Assembly: GCF_937952055.1 (NCBI RefSeq)
Contig: NZ_CALFYO010000024.1
Coordinates: 1-28,476, forward strand
DNA length: 28,476 nucleotides
Direction of reading: 5' to 3'
DNA from: an uncultured Piscinibacter sp.
GTDB taxonomy: Bacteria > Pseudomonadota > Gammaproteobacteria > Burkholderiales > Burkholderiaceae_C
Within the stretch, counting starts at the first letter, position 1. Each line of letters opens with the position of its first letter. Position numbers and translations under genes: made by a program. Below the pieces are notes generated by a model. That model saw only the letters and a program-made list of their open reading frames with translations, did not search any database and had not been told where the DNA came from. This document shows, in pieces, positions 1-8,082 of the stretch.

Positions 1-1456
<1,456 letters not shown>

Positions 1457-1478
1457 CGCCGCGGGGGCGGCTCGATGT

Positions 1479-1500
1479 CACGGGGGATCAGGCCCCCGTG
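1479..1500. terminator. Inverted repeat between clpB and the convergent downstream gene
   Basis: CACGGGGG and CCCCCGTG form a perfect 8-bp stem around a 6-nt loop. The loop contains the stop codon of the minus-strand gene (bases 1488-1490). It lies 22 nt after the clpB stop and between two convergent genes, the usual place for a bidirectional terminator. There is no T-run on either side, so it may only slow polymerase or protect 3' ends. Confidence 0.45.
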
Positions 1501-2750
1501 GCGTCGAAGATCGCGTCCATCCGCTGCACCTGCAGGCGGGCAAGCGTCAGGTTGGCATGCGTCTTGTCGAGGACAGCGTGCAGTGCCAGGCCCGGGTGCC
1601 TGGGCACGGCACGAAGCAGCAGGTGGTGGGCGCCCAGGGTGATGGCGGCGTCCGGTATCGCGTGACCGAGGCCCATGGCGCGGCACGTGCCTGCGATGGA
1701 GGCGAGCAGTTCGGTGCCGTGATTGGCGAGGTCGTCGGCTCCCGGGCTGGCGCCGGCATGCGCCATGGCCCGGCCGGAGGAGAGCTCGAACACGCAGCAG
1801 CTCACCATGCCGGTGAGTTCGCTGAGCTGATGGACGTAGCGCTCGAGCAGGTTGGCGTCGGCCGACTTGTCCGGGGCGCGTGCCTTCGAGGTCGGCACCG
1901 CCGGCATCGGCCGCATTGCCAGCGGGGGCGGCGTGGCGCCGGGCGGCTCGCCGACCTTGGGGCCGCCCGAGGGCCTGGCGGTCGCCGGAGCCTGGCCATT
2001 CGCCGGCAGCAGTTCGCGGATTCGCGCCCAGGTGCCGTTGATGAAGCTCCACGCATCGGCAGGGCGCGTGACCTGCGGCGTGGTCCGCACGTCGACGCCG
2101 GTGCCCCGGCCCAGTTCCGACGCGAGATTGGCCACCGTGCCGGCCCCGGACAGCGGCAGCACCAGCACATGGCGATTCGACCAGGGACCGGCGACGATGT
2201 CGTCGTGCAGCGGCTTGAAAGCCGCCTCGAGCGCATGGCCGGGGAGCTCACCGACCATGATCACTGCCAGGCGGCTGTTGGCGAGCAGCGTGCGCGCGAG
2301 GCCCTGGCGCGACACCGTATCGGCGTCGGCCTCGGTGGAGTACATGAGCAGCTTGGAGCCGTCGGAGGTGGGAAGCTCGACGTACTCCAGCGTGGCGAGT
2401 GCCGTGCCGTAGCCCTGGCGGCGGATGCTCAATTTCTGTACGGCGCGCTTGCTGGCAACGGCAATTCCCGCGAGCAGGCGGCGCGACGAGGTGGTGCCCA
2501 GGTCATGGACGGCGATGAAATCCGGATTGACGTGGTCGAACTGCTGCTGCATCGCCTCTGGCGGCGCACAGGAGACGAACAGCTCGCGCTCGTTGGTGCC
2601 GACCTGTCGGCCGATTTCCTTCTTTTCGACGGCGAGATAGTCGTCGGCATCGCGCATGAGCTGCGTGGCCAGTGCAGTCTGCGCTCGCGTGGCCTGCCAA
2701 GCTTCGGGCGTGTCGGGCGCGCCGCCCGCGGGCGGTTGGATGTTGCTCAT
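1488..2750 (-). CDS. Uncharacterised two-part protein with roadblock/LC7-like C-terminal domain
   Basis: I do not recognise this 420-residue protein by name. The N-terminal part (about residues 1-260) is alpha/beta in character with no obvious signal peptide or membrane segment. A proline-rich linker (about 265-300, with PPGATPPPL and PMPAVP) joins it to a C-terminal domain of about 115 residues. That domain reads helix, then VSCCVFELSSGRAMAHAG, a helix, then strands ending HLLLRAVPRHPGLALHAVLDKTHANLTLARLQV, which resembles roadblock/LC7 regulators of small GTPases. This is a fold impression only. The start is supported by AGAAGGGA placed upstream of the ATG on the minus strand. It is divergent from nadB (162 bp apart) and convergent with clpB, so it is probably monocistronic. 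No GTPase or gliding gene is visible nearby. Confidence 0.8.
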   Translation of the reverse strand: MSNIQPPAGGAPDTPEAWQATRAQTALATQLMRDADDYLAVEKKEIGRQVGTNERELFVSCAPPEAMQQQFDHVNPDFIAVHDLGTTSSRRLLAGIAVASKRAVQKLSIRRQGYGTALATLEYVELPTSDGSKLLMYSTEADADTVSRQGLARTLLANSRLAVIMVGELPGHALEAAFKPLHDDIVAGPWSNRHVLVLPLSGAGTVANLASELGRGTGVDVRTTPQVTRPADAWSFINGTWARIRELLPANGQAPATARPSGGPKVGEPPGATPPPLAMRPMPAVPTSKARAPDKSADANLLERYVHQLSELTGMVSCCVFELSSGRAMAHAGASPGADDLANHGTELLASIAGTCRAMGLGHAIPDAAITLGAHHLLLRAVPRHPGLALHAVLDKTHANLTLARLQVQRMDAIFDATGA

Positions 2751-2880
2751 GCTTCGCGTCCCTTCTCGACGACCTCTTCGCGGAGTGTAAGTGTGCGGAT
2801 CTGCACTGGCGTGCTTCGCGGCGTGGATGTTTTCACGTGGCCACCGTCCCGGCCCATCCCTATGGCGCGCAATAGGCGTC

Positions 2881-2888
2881 TATAGAAT
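2881..2888 (+). promoter_or_regulatory. Candidate -10 region for nadB
   Basis: The AT-rich octamer TATAGAAT stands out in a GC-rich 162-bp divergent intergenic region, 25 nt before the nadB ATG. No convincing -35 hexamer lies 16-18 bp upstream, so this is a weak prediction. Confidence 0.35.
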
Positions 2889-2892
2889 GCGC

Positions 2893-2907
2893 GATCCGTC
2901 ACGGATC
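2893..2907. promoter_or_regulatory. 15-bp palindrome just upstream of nadB start
   Basis: GATCCGT-C-ACGGATC is a perfect inverted repeat with a 1-nt centre. It lies between the candidate -10 and the nadB ATG at 2913, across the position of the ribosome binding site. It could be a repressor operator or an mRNA hairpin that hides the start. It matches no regulator motif that I know. Confidence 0.35.
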
Positions 2908-2912
2908 CGCCC

Positions 2913-4553
2913 ATGAGCCTTTCTCCGAGCGCTGCTGCCGCCGAACCTGTCGTCATCGTCGGAGCCGGACTTGCCGGCTTGACGGTGGCCTTGCACCTGG
3001 CGCGGACGCATCCGGTGGTGGTGCTGGCCAAGCGCGAACTGACCGAAGGCGCGACGGCCTGGGCGCAAGGCGGCATCGTCGGCGTGCTGGGCAGCGACGA
3101 CAGTATCGAGTCGCACGTCCGCGATACCCAGGAAGCCGGCGCAGGACTGGTGGAAGAGCACACCGCGCGCTTCATCGCGCAGAACAGTGCCGAGGCGGTG
3201 GAATGGCTGGTGGAGCGCGGCGTGCCGTTCTCGCCGGATCCCGAGGGCCCTCTGGGCCTGCACCTGACGCGCGAGGGCGGACACGCGGTACGGCGCATCG
3301 CCCATGCGGCGGATGCGACCGGCAAGGCCATCCACGACGTGCTGCTCGACGAAGTGCGCAGGCATCCGAACATCACCCTGCGCGAGCGCTGGATGGCGTT
3401 GGACCTGATCACGTCGCGCCACCTCAGGCGCGAAGAGCAGCCGCGCTGCTACGGCCTCTACGTGCTCGACATCGACCGCCAGCGCGTCGAGACGTTGCCG
3501 GCGCGCGCCGTCGTGCTGGCCACCGGCGGTGCGGGCAAGGTCTACCGCTACACCACCAACCCCGACACCTCCACCGGTGACGGTATCGCGATGGCGTGGC
3601 GGGCAGGCTGCCGCGTCGGCAACATGGAGTTCATCCAGTTCCATCCGACCTGCCTGTACCACCCGTTGGAGCGCAGCTTCCTCATCACCGAGGCGCTGCG
3701 CGGAGAGGGCGGGCAGTTGAAGCTGCCCGACGGCACGCGCTTCATGCAGGCGCACGACGAGCGCGGTGAACTCGCGCCGCGCGACATCGTCGCGCGGGCG
3801 ATCGACTTCGAGATGAAGAGGCACGGCCTGGACAATGTCCTGCTCGACGCCACGCACCTCGGCGAGGCGTTCCTGAAGGAGCATTTCCCGACCATTCATG
3901 GCCGCTGCCTCTCGCTGGGGATCGACATCGCCAGACAGCCCATCCCCGTCGTGCCGGCGGCGCACTACACCTGCGGCGGCGTGGTCACGGACCTGCATGG
4001 CCGGACCGACCTTCCGGGTCTGTACGCGGTGGGCGAGACCACCTACACCGGCTTGCACGGCGCGAACCGCCTGGCGAGCAACTCGCTGCTGGAGTGCGTG
4101 GTGCTCGGCCGCAGCTGTGCCGACGACATCCTGCTGCGTCCAGCGATCGTGCACCCGGCGCTGCCGGCCTGGGACGAGAGTCAGGTCGAGAATGCCGACG
4201 AGCAGGTCGTCATTGCGCACAACTGGGACGAATTGCGCCTGCTCATGTGGAACTACGTCGGCATCGTGCGTACCACGCGTCGGCTGGAGCGGGCCCTGCA
4301 CCGCATCAAGCTGCTGAGGAGCGAGATCGACGATTACTACGCGAATTTCCGTGTGAACCGCGACCTGCTGGAGTTGCGCAACCTGGTCGACTGCGCCGAG
4401 CTCATCGTGCGCTCGGCGCTGATGCGCCACGAGAGCCGTGGCCTGCACTACAGCCGCGACTTTCCCAACACCCTGCCGGTCAGCTTCCCAACGGTGCTGG
4501 TGCGCCGCGCGCGCAGCGGGGCCCGGCCAAAGGTGTACGGACTGAGCGGCTGA
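2913..4553 (+). CDS. nadB: L-aspartate oxidase
   Basis: NadB oxidises L-aspartate to iminoaspartate with FAD, the first step of de novo NAD synthesis; quinolinate synthase (NadA) uses the product. The 546-residue length is typical. Residues about 11-30 hold the FAD-binding Rossmann motif (VVIVGAGLAGLTVALHLA), followed by the family segment ATAWAQGGIVGV. The substrate and flavin regions are clear: QFHPTCLY, EALRGEGG, ELAPRDIVARAID, and AAHYTCGGVVTDLHGRTDLPGLYAVGE with the active-site His. The C-terminal helical capping domain (RTTRRLERALHRI) is complete. Succinate dehydrogenase and fumarate reductase flavoproteins are related, but the length and motifs fit NadB. The Shine-Dalgarno sequence is weak and a palindrome overlaps its position. 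nadA and nadC are not in the window. The last codons lie in three near-perfect 8-bp repeats of CTGAGCGG. Confidence 0.96.
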   Translation: MSLSPSAAAAEPVVIVGAGLAGLTVALHLARTHPVVVLAKRELTEGATAWAQGGIVGVLGSDDSIESHVRDTQEAGAGLVEEHTARFIAQNSAEAVEWLVERGVPFSPDPEGPLGLHLTREGGHAVRRIAHAADATGKAIHDVLLDEVRRHPNITLRERWMALDLITSRHLRREEQPRCYGLYVLDIDRQRVETLPARAVVLATGGAGKVYRYTTNPDTSTGDGIAMAWRAGCRVGNMEFIQFHPTCLYHPLERSFLITEALRGEGGQLKLPDGTRFMQAHDERGELAPRDIVARAIDFEMKRHGLDNVLLDATHLGEAFLKEHFPTIHGRCLSLGIDIARQPIPVVPAAHYTCGGVVTDLHGRTDLPGLYAVGETTYTGLHGANRLASNSLLECVVLGRSCADDILLRPAIVHPALPAWDESQVENADEQVVIAHNWDELRLLMWNYVGIVRTTRRLERALHRIKLLRSEIDDYYANFRVNRDLLELRNLVDCAELIVRSALMRHESRGLHYSRDFPNTLPVSFPTVLVRRARSGARPKVYGLSG

Positions 4554-4569
4554 GCGGCTGAGCGCGCTC

Positions 4570-4929
4570 TCAGGCGCGCGAACTGGCGTGGATGCCCATC
4601 ACGCCGATCACGACCAGTCCGATGCTGACCATCTTCATCGCGGTGGCCGGTTCCCTGAAGTACCAGACCCCGATTGCCGCCGTGATCACCGTGCCCACGC
4701 CCGACCACACCGCGTAGACCACGCTCAGCCCCAGCACCTTGACCACGAAGGTGTTCACACCGAACGAGACGGCGTAGAAGAAGAACAGCAGCAGCGAGGG
4801 CGTCAGGCGCGTGAAACCGTCGGAAAGCCGCATGCACACCGTGCCGGCGATTTCGAAGACGATGGCCAGGGCAAGAAGCCACCAGGACTGGGCGAACGAG
4901 GGCGTGAATCCTTGCAGGGTCGGCGGCAT
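4570..4929 (-). CDS. Small multidrug resistance (SMR/EmrE-type) efflux protein
   Basis: This is a four-helix inner-membrane protein of the SMR family, which exports cationic compounds by proton antiport as a dimer. The chosen start gives 119 residues, close to the usual 105-115. An upstream in-frame ATG at 5031 would add 34 polar residues and run through the rpsF promoter, so I rejected it. TM1 contains the essential glutamate (ALAIVFEIAGTVCMRLSDGF, comparable with AEVIGTTLMKFSEGF in EmrE). The TM3 signature YAVWSGVGTVITA is also present. Whether it is a Qac-type exporter or a guanidinium exporter (Gdx/SugE) cannot be settled by eye; AVWSGVG is nearer EmrE. It is convergent with nadB (16-nt gap) and divergent from rpsF, sharing a short intergenic region with that operon. 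Confidence 0.9.
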   Translation of the reverse strand: MPPTLQGFTPSFAQSWWLLALAIVFEIAGTVCMRLSDGFTRLTPSLLLFFFYAVSFGVNTFVVKVLGLSVVYAVWSGVGTVITAAIGVWYFREPATAMKMVSIGLVVIGVMGIHASSRA

Positions 4930-4950
4930 GGGCAGGACTGGGTTTGCGGC

Positions 4951-4956
4951 TATACT
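4951..4956 (+). promoter_or_regulatory. -10 element of the rpsF operon promoter
   Basis: TATACT lies in GCGGCTATACTAGCGGGC, about 100 nt before the rpsF ATG. It is the only good -10 hexamer there and resembles ribosomal-protein promoters of related bacteria. The -35 at optimal spacing (ATGGGC) is poor. The complementary strand reads TAGTAT here and could serve the divergent SMR gene. Confidence 0.55.
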
Positions 4957-4972
4957 AGCGGGCTTTCCCTTG

Positions 4973-5001
4973 CCACACCCGGGACCGACGCTTCGGGGTG
5001 G
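4973..5001 (+). promoter_or_regulatory. Candidate structured leader of rpsF (possible S6:S18 autoregulatory element)
   Basis: The rpsF 5' leader contains CCACACCC paired with GGGGTGG (one bulged A), enclosing a segment with ACCGAC and a possible inner hairpin CCGA/TCGG. Many bacteria autoregulate this operon through an S6:S18-binding stem with an unpaired CCG. The position and the CCG-containing loop fit that model. I cannot align it to the published consensus, so this is a candidate only. Confidence 0.3.
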
Positions 5002-5057
5002 CTTCCACGGCGCCGCGGCCATTCGGGCCACGCTGCCGGAAACCAGAAGGAGTCTGA

Positions 5058-5420
5058 ATGCGTCACTATGAAATCGTGTTGCTGATCCATCCGGATCAAA
5101 GCGAGCAGGTTCCGGCCATGCTGGAGCGCTACAAGGGCCTCGTCACCGCCGCCGGTGGCAAGGTGCACCGGGTCGAGGACTGGGGCCGCCGCCAGTTGGC
5201 TTACCAGATCCAGAAACTCGCCAAGGCGCATTACCTGTGCATCAACATCGAGTGCAGCAAGGAGACCCTGGCTGAGCTCGAGACCGGCTTCCGCTTCAAC
5301 GACGCCGTGCTGCGCCACCTTACCGTGGTGAAGAGCCAGGCCGAGACCACGCCGTCGGTGATGATGCGCATGGTCGAGAAGGAAGAGTCGCGCAAGGCGC
5401 CGCAGGAGTCGGCCGCCTGA
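5058..5420 (+). CDS. rpsF: 30S ribosomal protein S6
   Basis: S6 binds the 16S rRNA central domain as a heterodimer with S18 in the platform of the small subunit. The 120-residue protein has the typical start MRHYEIVLLIHPDQSEQV, the conserved core VEDWGRRQLAYQIQKLAKAHY, and the FRFNDAVLRHL segment with an acidic C-terminal tail (EKEESRKAPQESAA). A strong AGAAGGAG ribosome binding site precedes the ATG. It is the first gene of rpsF-priB-rpsR-rplI. The stop codon overlaps the likely start of priB, implying translational coupling. Confidence 0.97.
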   Translation: MRHYEIVLLIHPDQSEQVPAMLERYKGLVTAAGGKVHRVEDWGRRQLAYQIQKLAKAHYLCINIECSKETLAELETGFRFNDAVLRHLTVVKSQAETTPSVMMRMVEKEESRKAPQESAA

Positions 5421-5698
5421 ACAGGCTGATGCTGTCGGCCACGCTGGTCGAACGCGGCGCGCTGCGCTACACCCCCGCCGGTCTGCCGGCCCTGGATCTG
5501 AGCCTCCGGCACGAATCCCAGGTCACGCAGGACGGGCAGCCCAGGAAGGTCACGGTGGAGATCCGGGCCCGGGCGATCGGGGAGATCACACGGCGCGTCT
5601 CGGCCCTCGAACTGGGAAGCGAACACGGCTTTGCCGGCTTCCTCGGGTCCCAGCGCAATGGCCGCGGCGTCGTGTTCCACGTGACCGAACTCGACTGA
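5417..5698 (+). CDS. priB: Primosomal replication protein N (PriB), CTG start
   Basis: PriB is an OB-fold single-stranded DNA-binding protein that bridges PriA and DnaT/helicase loading at stalled forks. The first ATG (5429) would give 89 residues beginning MLSATLVERG. Four codons upstream is CTG at 5417, which overlaps the rpsF TGA in a CTGA arrangement. An AGGAG at 5404-5408 sits 8 nt before it, but 20 nt before the ATG. Starting there gives (M)NRLMLSATLVERGALRYTPAGLPALDL, matching the NRLVLSG N-terminus of E. coli PriB, which I recall as MTNRLVLSGTV. I therefore prefer the CTG start (93 residues). The rest shows the OB strands and the segment SLRHESQV. Its place between rpsF and rpsR is the usual one. 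The identity is firm; the start is an inference. Confidence 0.92.
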   Translation: MNRLMLSATLVERGALRYTPAGLPALDLSLRHESQVTQDGQPRKVTVEIRARAIGEITRRVSALELGSEHGFAGFLGSQRNGRGVVFHVTELD

Positions 5699-5736
5699 AC
5701 ATTGTTCGTACCGGATTGAATTGAAAGAGGTGACAT

Positions 5737-6027
5737 ATGCCCCCGCCCCGTGGTAAAGGCCGGTTCTCCAAGGACCGCAAACCCAAGCGCAACCAACAGT
5801 CGCTGCTGTTCCGGCGCAAGCGCTTCTGCCGCTTCACCGTGACCGGCGTGAAGGAAATCGACTACAAGGACATCGACACCTTGCGCGATTTCATCAGCGA
5901 GAACGGCAAGATCACGCCCGCACGCCTGACCGGCACGCGTGCGTTCTTCCAGCGCCAGCTGACCACCTGCATCAAGCGCGCGCGCTTCCTGGCCATGCTG
6001 CCGTACAGCGACCAGCACAAGGTCTAA
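5737..6027 (+). CDS. rpsR: 30S ribosomal protein S18
   Basis: S18 forms the platform heterodimer with S6. The 96-residue protein has the conserved FRRKRFCRFTVTGVKEIDYKDIDTLRDFISENGKITPARLTGTRAFFQRQLT core and a basic N-terminal tail (PPPRGKGRFSKDRKPKRNQQS). The RFCRF cysteine is present, but the full zinc-ribbon cysteine set of some S18 paralogues is absent, so this is the zinc-independent form. GAAAGAGGTGAC upstream of the ATG gives a good ribosome binding site. It lies 38 nt after priB and 12 nt before rplI, within one operon. Confidence 0.97.
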   Translation: MPPPRGKGRFSKDRKPKRNQQSLLFRRKRFCRFTVTGVKEIDYKDIDTLRDFISENGKITPARLTGTRAFFQRQLTTCIKRARFLAMLPYSDQHKV

Positions 6028-6039
6028 GGGAGCGACGAC

Positions 6040-6492
6040 ATGCAAGTGATCCTGCTCGAAAAGGTGCAGAGCCTCGGCAACCTCGGGGACGTGGTGAAGG
6101 TGAAGGACGGCTACGCCCGCAATTTCCTGATCCCGACCAAGGCCGCCCGCCGCGCCACCGAAGCCGCCATCAAGGAGTTCGAGGCCAAGCGTGCCGAGCT
6201 CGAGAAGGCGGCCGCCGACAAGCTCGCCTCCGCCCAGACGCTGGGCGAGAAGATGAACGGCCGCACCGTGCACATCACCCAGAAGGCGGGTGTGGACGGA
6301 CGCCTGTTCGGCTCGGTGACCAATGCCGACATCGCCGAGGCGCTGACCCGCATCGACTTCAAGGTCGTCAAGTCGCAGGTGCGCATGCCCAGCGGCCCGC
6401 TGAAGACCGTCGGCGAGCACACCGTGACCGTGGTGCCGCACACCGACGTGGTGGCGGAAATCAAGGTTGTCGTGCTCGGCGAAACCGACTAA
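6040..6492 (+). CDS. rplI: 50S ribosomal protein L9
   Basis: L9 binds 23S rRNA near the L1 stalk and helps maintain reading frame. The 150-residue protein has the N-terminal domain start MQVILLEKVQSLGNLGDVVKVKDGYARNFLIPTKAA, the long connecting helix rich in Ala/Glu/Lys (about residues 45-75), and the C-terminal RNA-binding domain (GRLFGSVTNADIAEAL). Length and domain order are normal. It ends the ribosomal part of the operon; a strong intrinsic terminator follows 20 nt after the stop. Confidence 0.97.
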   Translation: MQVILLEKVQSLGNLGDVVKVKDGYARNFLIPTKAARRATEAAIKEFEAKRAELEKAAADKLASAQTLGEKMNGRTVHITQKAGVDGRLFGSVTNADIAEALTRIDFKVVKSQVRMPSGPLKTVGEHTVTVVPHTDVVAEIKVVVLGETD

Positions 6493-6512
6493 GGTTGCCC
6501 CCGCGACCAAGC

Positions 6513-6542
6513 AAGGGCCGGCACTGCCGGCCCTTGGCTTTT
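6513..6542 (+). terminator. Rho-independent terminator of the rpsF-priB-rpsR-rplI operon
   Basis: AAGGGCCGGCA and TGCCGGCCCTT form a perfect 11-bp GC-rich inverted repeat separated by one base, extendable by a C-G pair. It is followed within three bases by TTTT. It lies 20 nt after the rplI stop, so dnaB probably has its own promoter. Confidence 0.88.
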
Positions 6543-6584
6543 GGGCGCCGAGTTTTCCGGCTGTTTCCCCCGCTTCGTCACCGG

Positions 6585-6605
6585 CTGTCCACAGCCTTGC
6601 CCACA
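6585..6605 (+). promoter_or_regulatory. Two degenerate DnaA-box-like sites before dnaB
   Basis: CTGTCCACA (6585-6593) and TTGCCCACA (6597-6605) each differ from the DnaA box TTATCCACA at two positions. They are in the same orientation, 12 bp apart, ending 19 nt before the dnaB ATG. The upstream part of this 132-bp intergenic region holds the rplI terminator; I see no clear -35/-10 pair. Chance occurrence is quite possible. Confidence 0.2.
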
Positions 6606-6624
6606 GAGCACACCAGCACAGCGA

Positions 6625-8046
6625 ATGTCCAAGGTCTACGAGTCCGCCGAAACCCCCGCACCGCCGCGTGACGACGAGGTCGCCCGGCTGCGCATTCCGC
6701 CGCATTCGATCGAGGCCGAGCAGAGCGTGCTCGGCGGCCTGCTGCTCGACAACAGCGCCTGGGACCGTGCCGGCGACCTGCTCACCGAGAGCGACTTCTA
6801 CCGCTACGAGCATCGCCACATTTACGCTGCCATCGGTGCGCTGATCAACGCCACCAGGCCGGCCGACGTGATCACCGTGTTCGAGCAGTTGCAGAGCCAT
6901 GGCAAGGCCGAGGAGTGCGGCGGGCTGGTCTACCTCAACGCGCTGGCTCAGAGTGTGCCGAGCGCAGCCAACCTGCGCCGCTATGCCGAAATCGTGCGCG
7001 AGCGCGCAGTGCTGAGAAAGCTCGTCGCCACCTCCGACGAGATCGCCACCGCAGCTTTCAACCCGCAAGGTCGCCAGGTCTCGGAGATCCTCGACGAGGC
7101 CGAGGGCAAGATCTTCCGCATCGGCGAGGAGGGGTCGCGCTCGAAGCAAGGCTTCCAGAGCATGGACCAGTTGGTGGTCCAGCTGATCGACCGCGTCAAC
7201 GAACTGCACGAGAACGGCGCCGAGGACGTCACCGGCGTGCGCACAGGCTTCTACGATCTCGACCGCATGACCGCGGGTCTGCAGCCGGGCGACCTGATCA
7301 TCCTCGCAGCGCGGCCGTCGATGGGAAAGACCGCCTTCGCGCTGAACATCGGCGAGCATGTCGCGGTCAGCGAGGGGCTGCCCGTGGTGGTGTTCTCCAT
7401 GGAAATGGGGGCTGCCCAGCTCGCGCTGCGAATGGTCGGCTCGCTCGGCCGCATCGACCAGAGCAACCTGCGAACCGGCCGGCTGCGCGACGACGAGTGG
7501 GGGAGGCTGTCCGAGGCGGTCGAGAAGCTCGGCAAGGTCAGCATGTACATCGACGAAAGCCCCGGCCTCACGCCCAGCGAGGTGCGCGCACGTGCACGCC
7601 GCCAGGCGCGCCAGTGTGGCCAGTTGGGCCTGATCATCGTCGACTACCTGCAGCTGATGAGCGGCAGTGGCGGCACCAGCGAGGAGAACCGCGCCACCGT
7701 GATTGGCGAGATCTCGCGCGGCCTGAAGTCGCTGGCGAAGGAGCTGAAGTGCCCGGTGATCGCGCTGTCGCAGCTCAACCGCAGCGTCGAGACGCGTACC
7801 GACAAGCGGCCGATGATGAGCGACCTTCGCGAATCTGGCGCCATCGAACAGGACGCGGACGTGATCATGTTCATCTACCGCGACGAGTACTACACCAAGG
7901 AGGCCTGCAAGGAGCCGGGTGTGGCGGAGATCATCATCGGCAAGCAGCGCAACGGCCCGACCGGAACGGTGAAGCTGACCTTCCTGAAGCCGCTGACCAA
8001 GTTCGACAACCTGGCGCCCGGGATGGGGAGCGGCGACGACTACTGA
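6625..8046 (+). CDS. dnaB: Replicative DNA helicase DnaB
   Basis: DnaB is the hexameric 5'-3' helicase that unwinds DNA at the replication fork and binds DnaG primase. The 473-residue protein starts MSKVYESAETPAPPRDDEVARLRIPPHSIEAEQSVLGGLLLDNSAWD, the standard N-terminal collar domain. The RecA-like motor has Walker A AARPSMGKTAFALNI, Walker B LIIVDYLQLMSG, and the motif DLRESGAIEQDADVIMFIYRDEYY. An upstream in-frame TTG at 6541 would add 28 residues inside the rplI terminator tail and is rejected. I see no intein. The stop TGA shares its A with an ATG of the next frame (8046), but the SOS box immediately downstream suggests separate control of the next gene. Confidence 0.97.
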   Translation: MSKVYESAETPAPPRDDEVARLRIPPHSIEAEQSVLGGLLLDNSAWDRAGDLLTESDFYRYEHRHIYAAIGALINATRPADVITVFEQLQSHGKAEECGGLVYLNALAQSVPSAANLRRYAEIVRERAVLRKLVATSDEIATAAFNPQGRQVSEILDEAEGKIFRIGEEGSRSKQGFQSMDQLVVQLIDRVNELHENGAEDVTGVRTGFYDLDRMTAGLQPGDLIILAARPSMGKTAFALNIGEHVAVSEGLPVVVFSMEMGAAQLALRMVGSLGRIDQSNLRTGRLRDDEWGRLSEAVEKLGKVSMYIDESPGLTPSEVRARARRQARQCGQLGLIIVDYLQLMSGSGGTSEENRATVIGEISRGLKSLAKELKCPVIALSQLNRSVETRTDKRPMMSDLRESGAIEQDADVIMFIYRDEYYTKEACKEPGVAEIIIGKQRNGPTGTVKLTFLKPLTKFDNLAPGMGSGDDY

Positions 8047-8062
8047 TGGCGCGATCGTCGTT

Positions 8063-8082
8063 TACTGTATATATTTACAGTA
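8063..8082. promoter_or_regulatory. LexA (SOS) box at the start of the radical SAM gene
   Basis: TACTGTATATATTTACAGTA differs at one position from the E. coli-type consensus TACTGTATATATATACAGTA, and keeps the invariant CTG-N10-CAG (CTG at 8065-8067, CAG at 8078-8080). It is strikingly AT-rich in a region of about 67% G+C. It begins 17 nt after the dnaB stop and its last base is the A of the preferred start ATG at 8082. LexA bound here would block any promoter overlapping it. Confidence 0.88.
8070..8075 (+). promoter_or_regulatory. Possible -10 element inside the LexA box
   Basis: TATATT within the SOS box matches the -10 consensus at five of six bases. Six bases separate it from the A of the ATG at 8082, which would then be a natural transcription start, giving a leaderless mRNA. 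No good -35 hexamer is present, so this is speculative. Confidence 0.3.

Noticed and set aside
4542..4565. Three tandem 8-bp units (CTGAGCGG, CTGAGCGG, CTGAGCGC) at the nadB 3' end
   Set aside because: Gain or loss of a unit would keep the same NadB ending because the stop is regenerated; it is too short to call a functional repeat.
4930..5031. Longer SMR protein starting at 5031
   Set aside because: It would add 34 polar residues before TM1 and run through the rpsF promoter; SMR proteins are about 110 residues.
6541..6624. Upstream TTG start extending DnaB by 28 residues
   Set aside because: The extension starts in the T-run of the rplI terminator, is cysteine- and proline-rich, and does not resemble DnaB N-termini; ATG 6625 fits the family.
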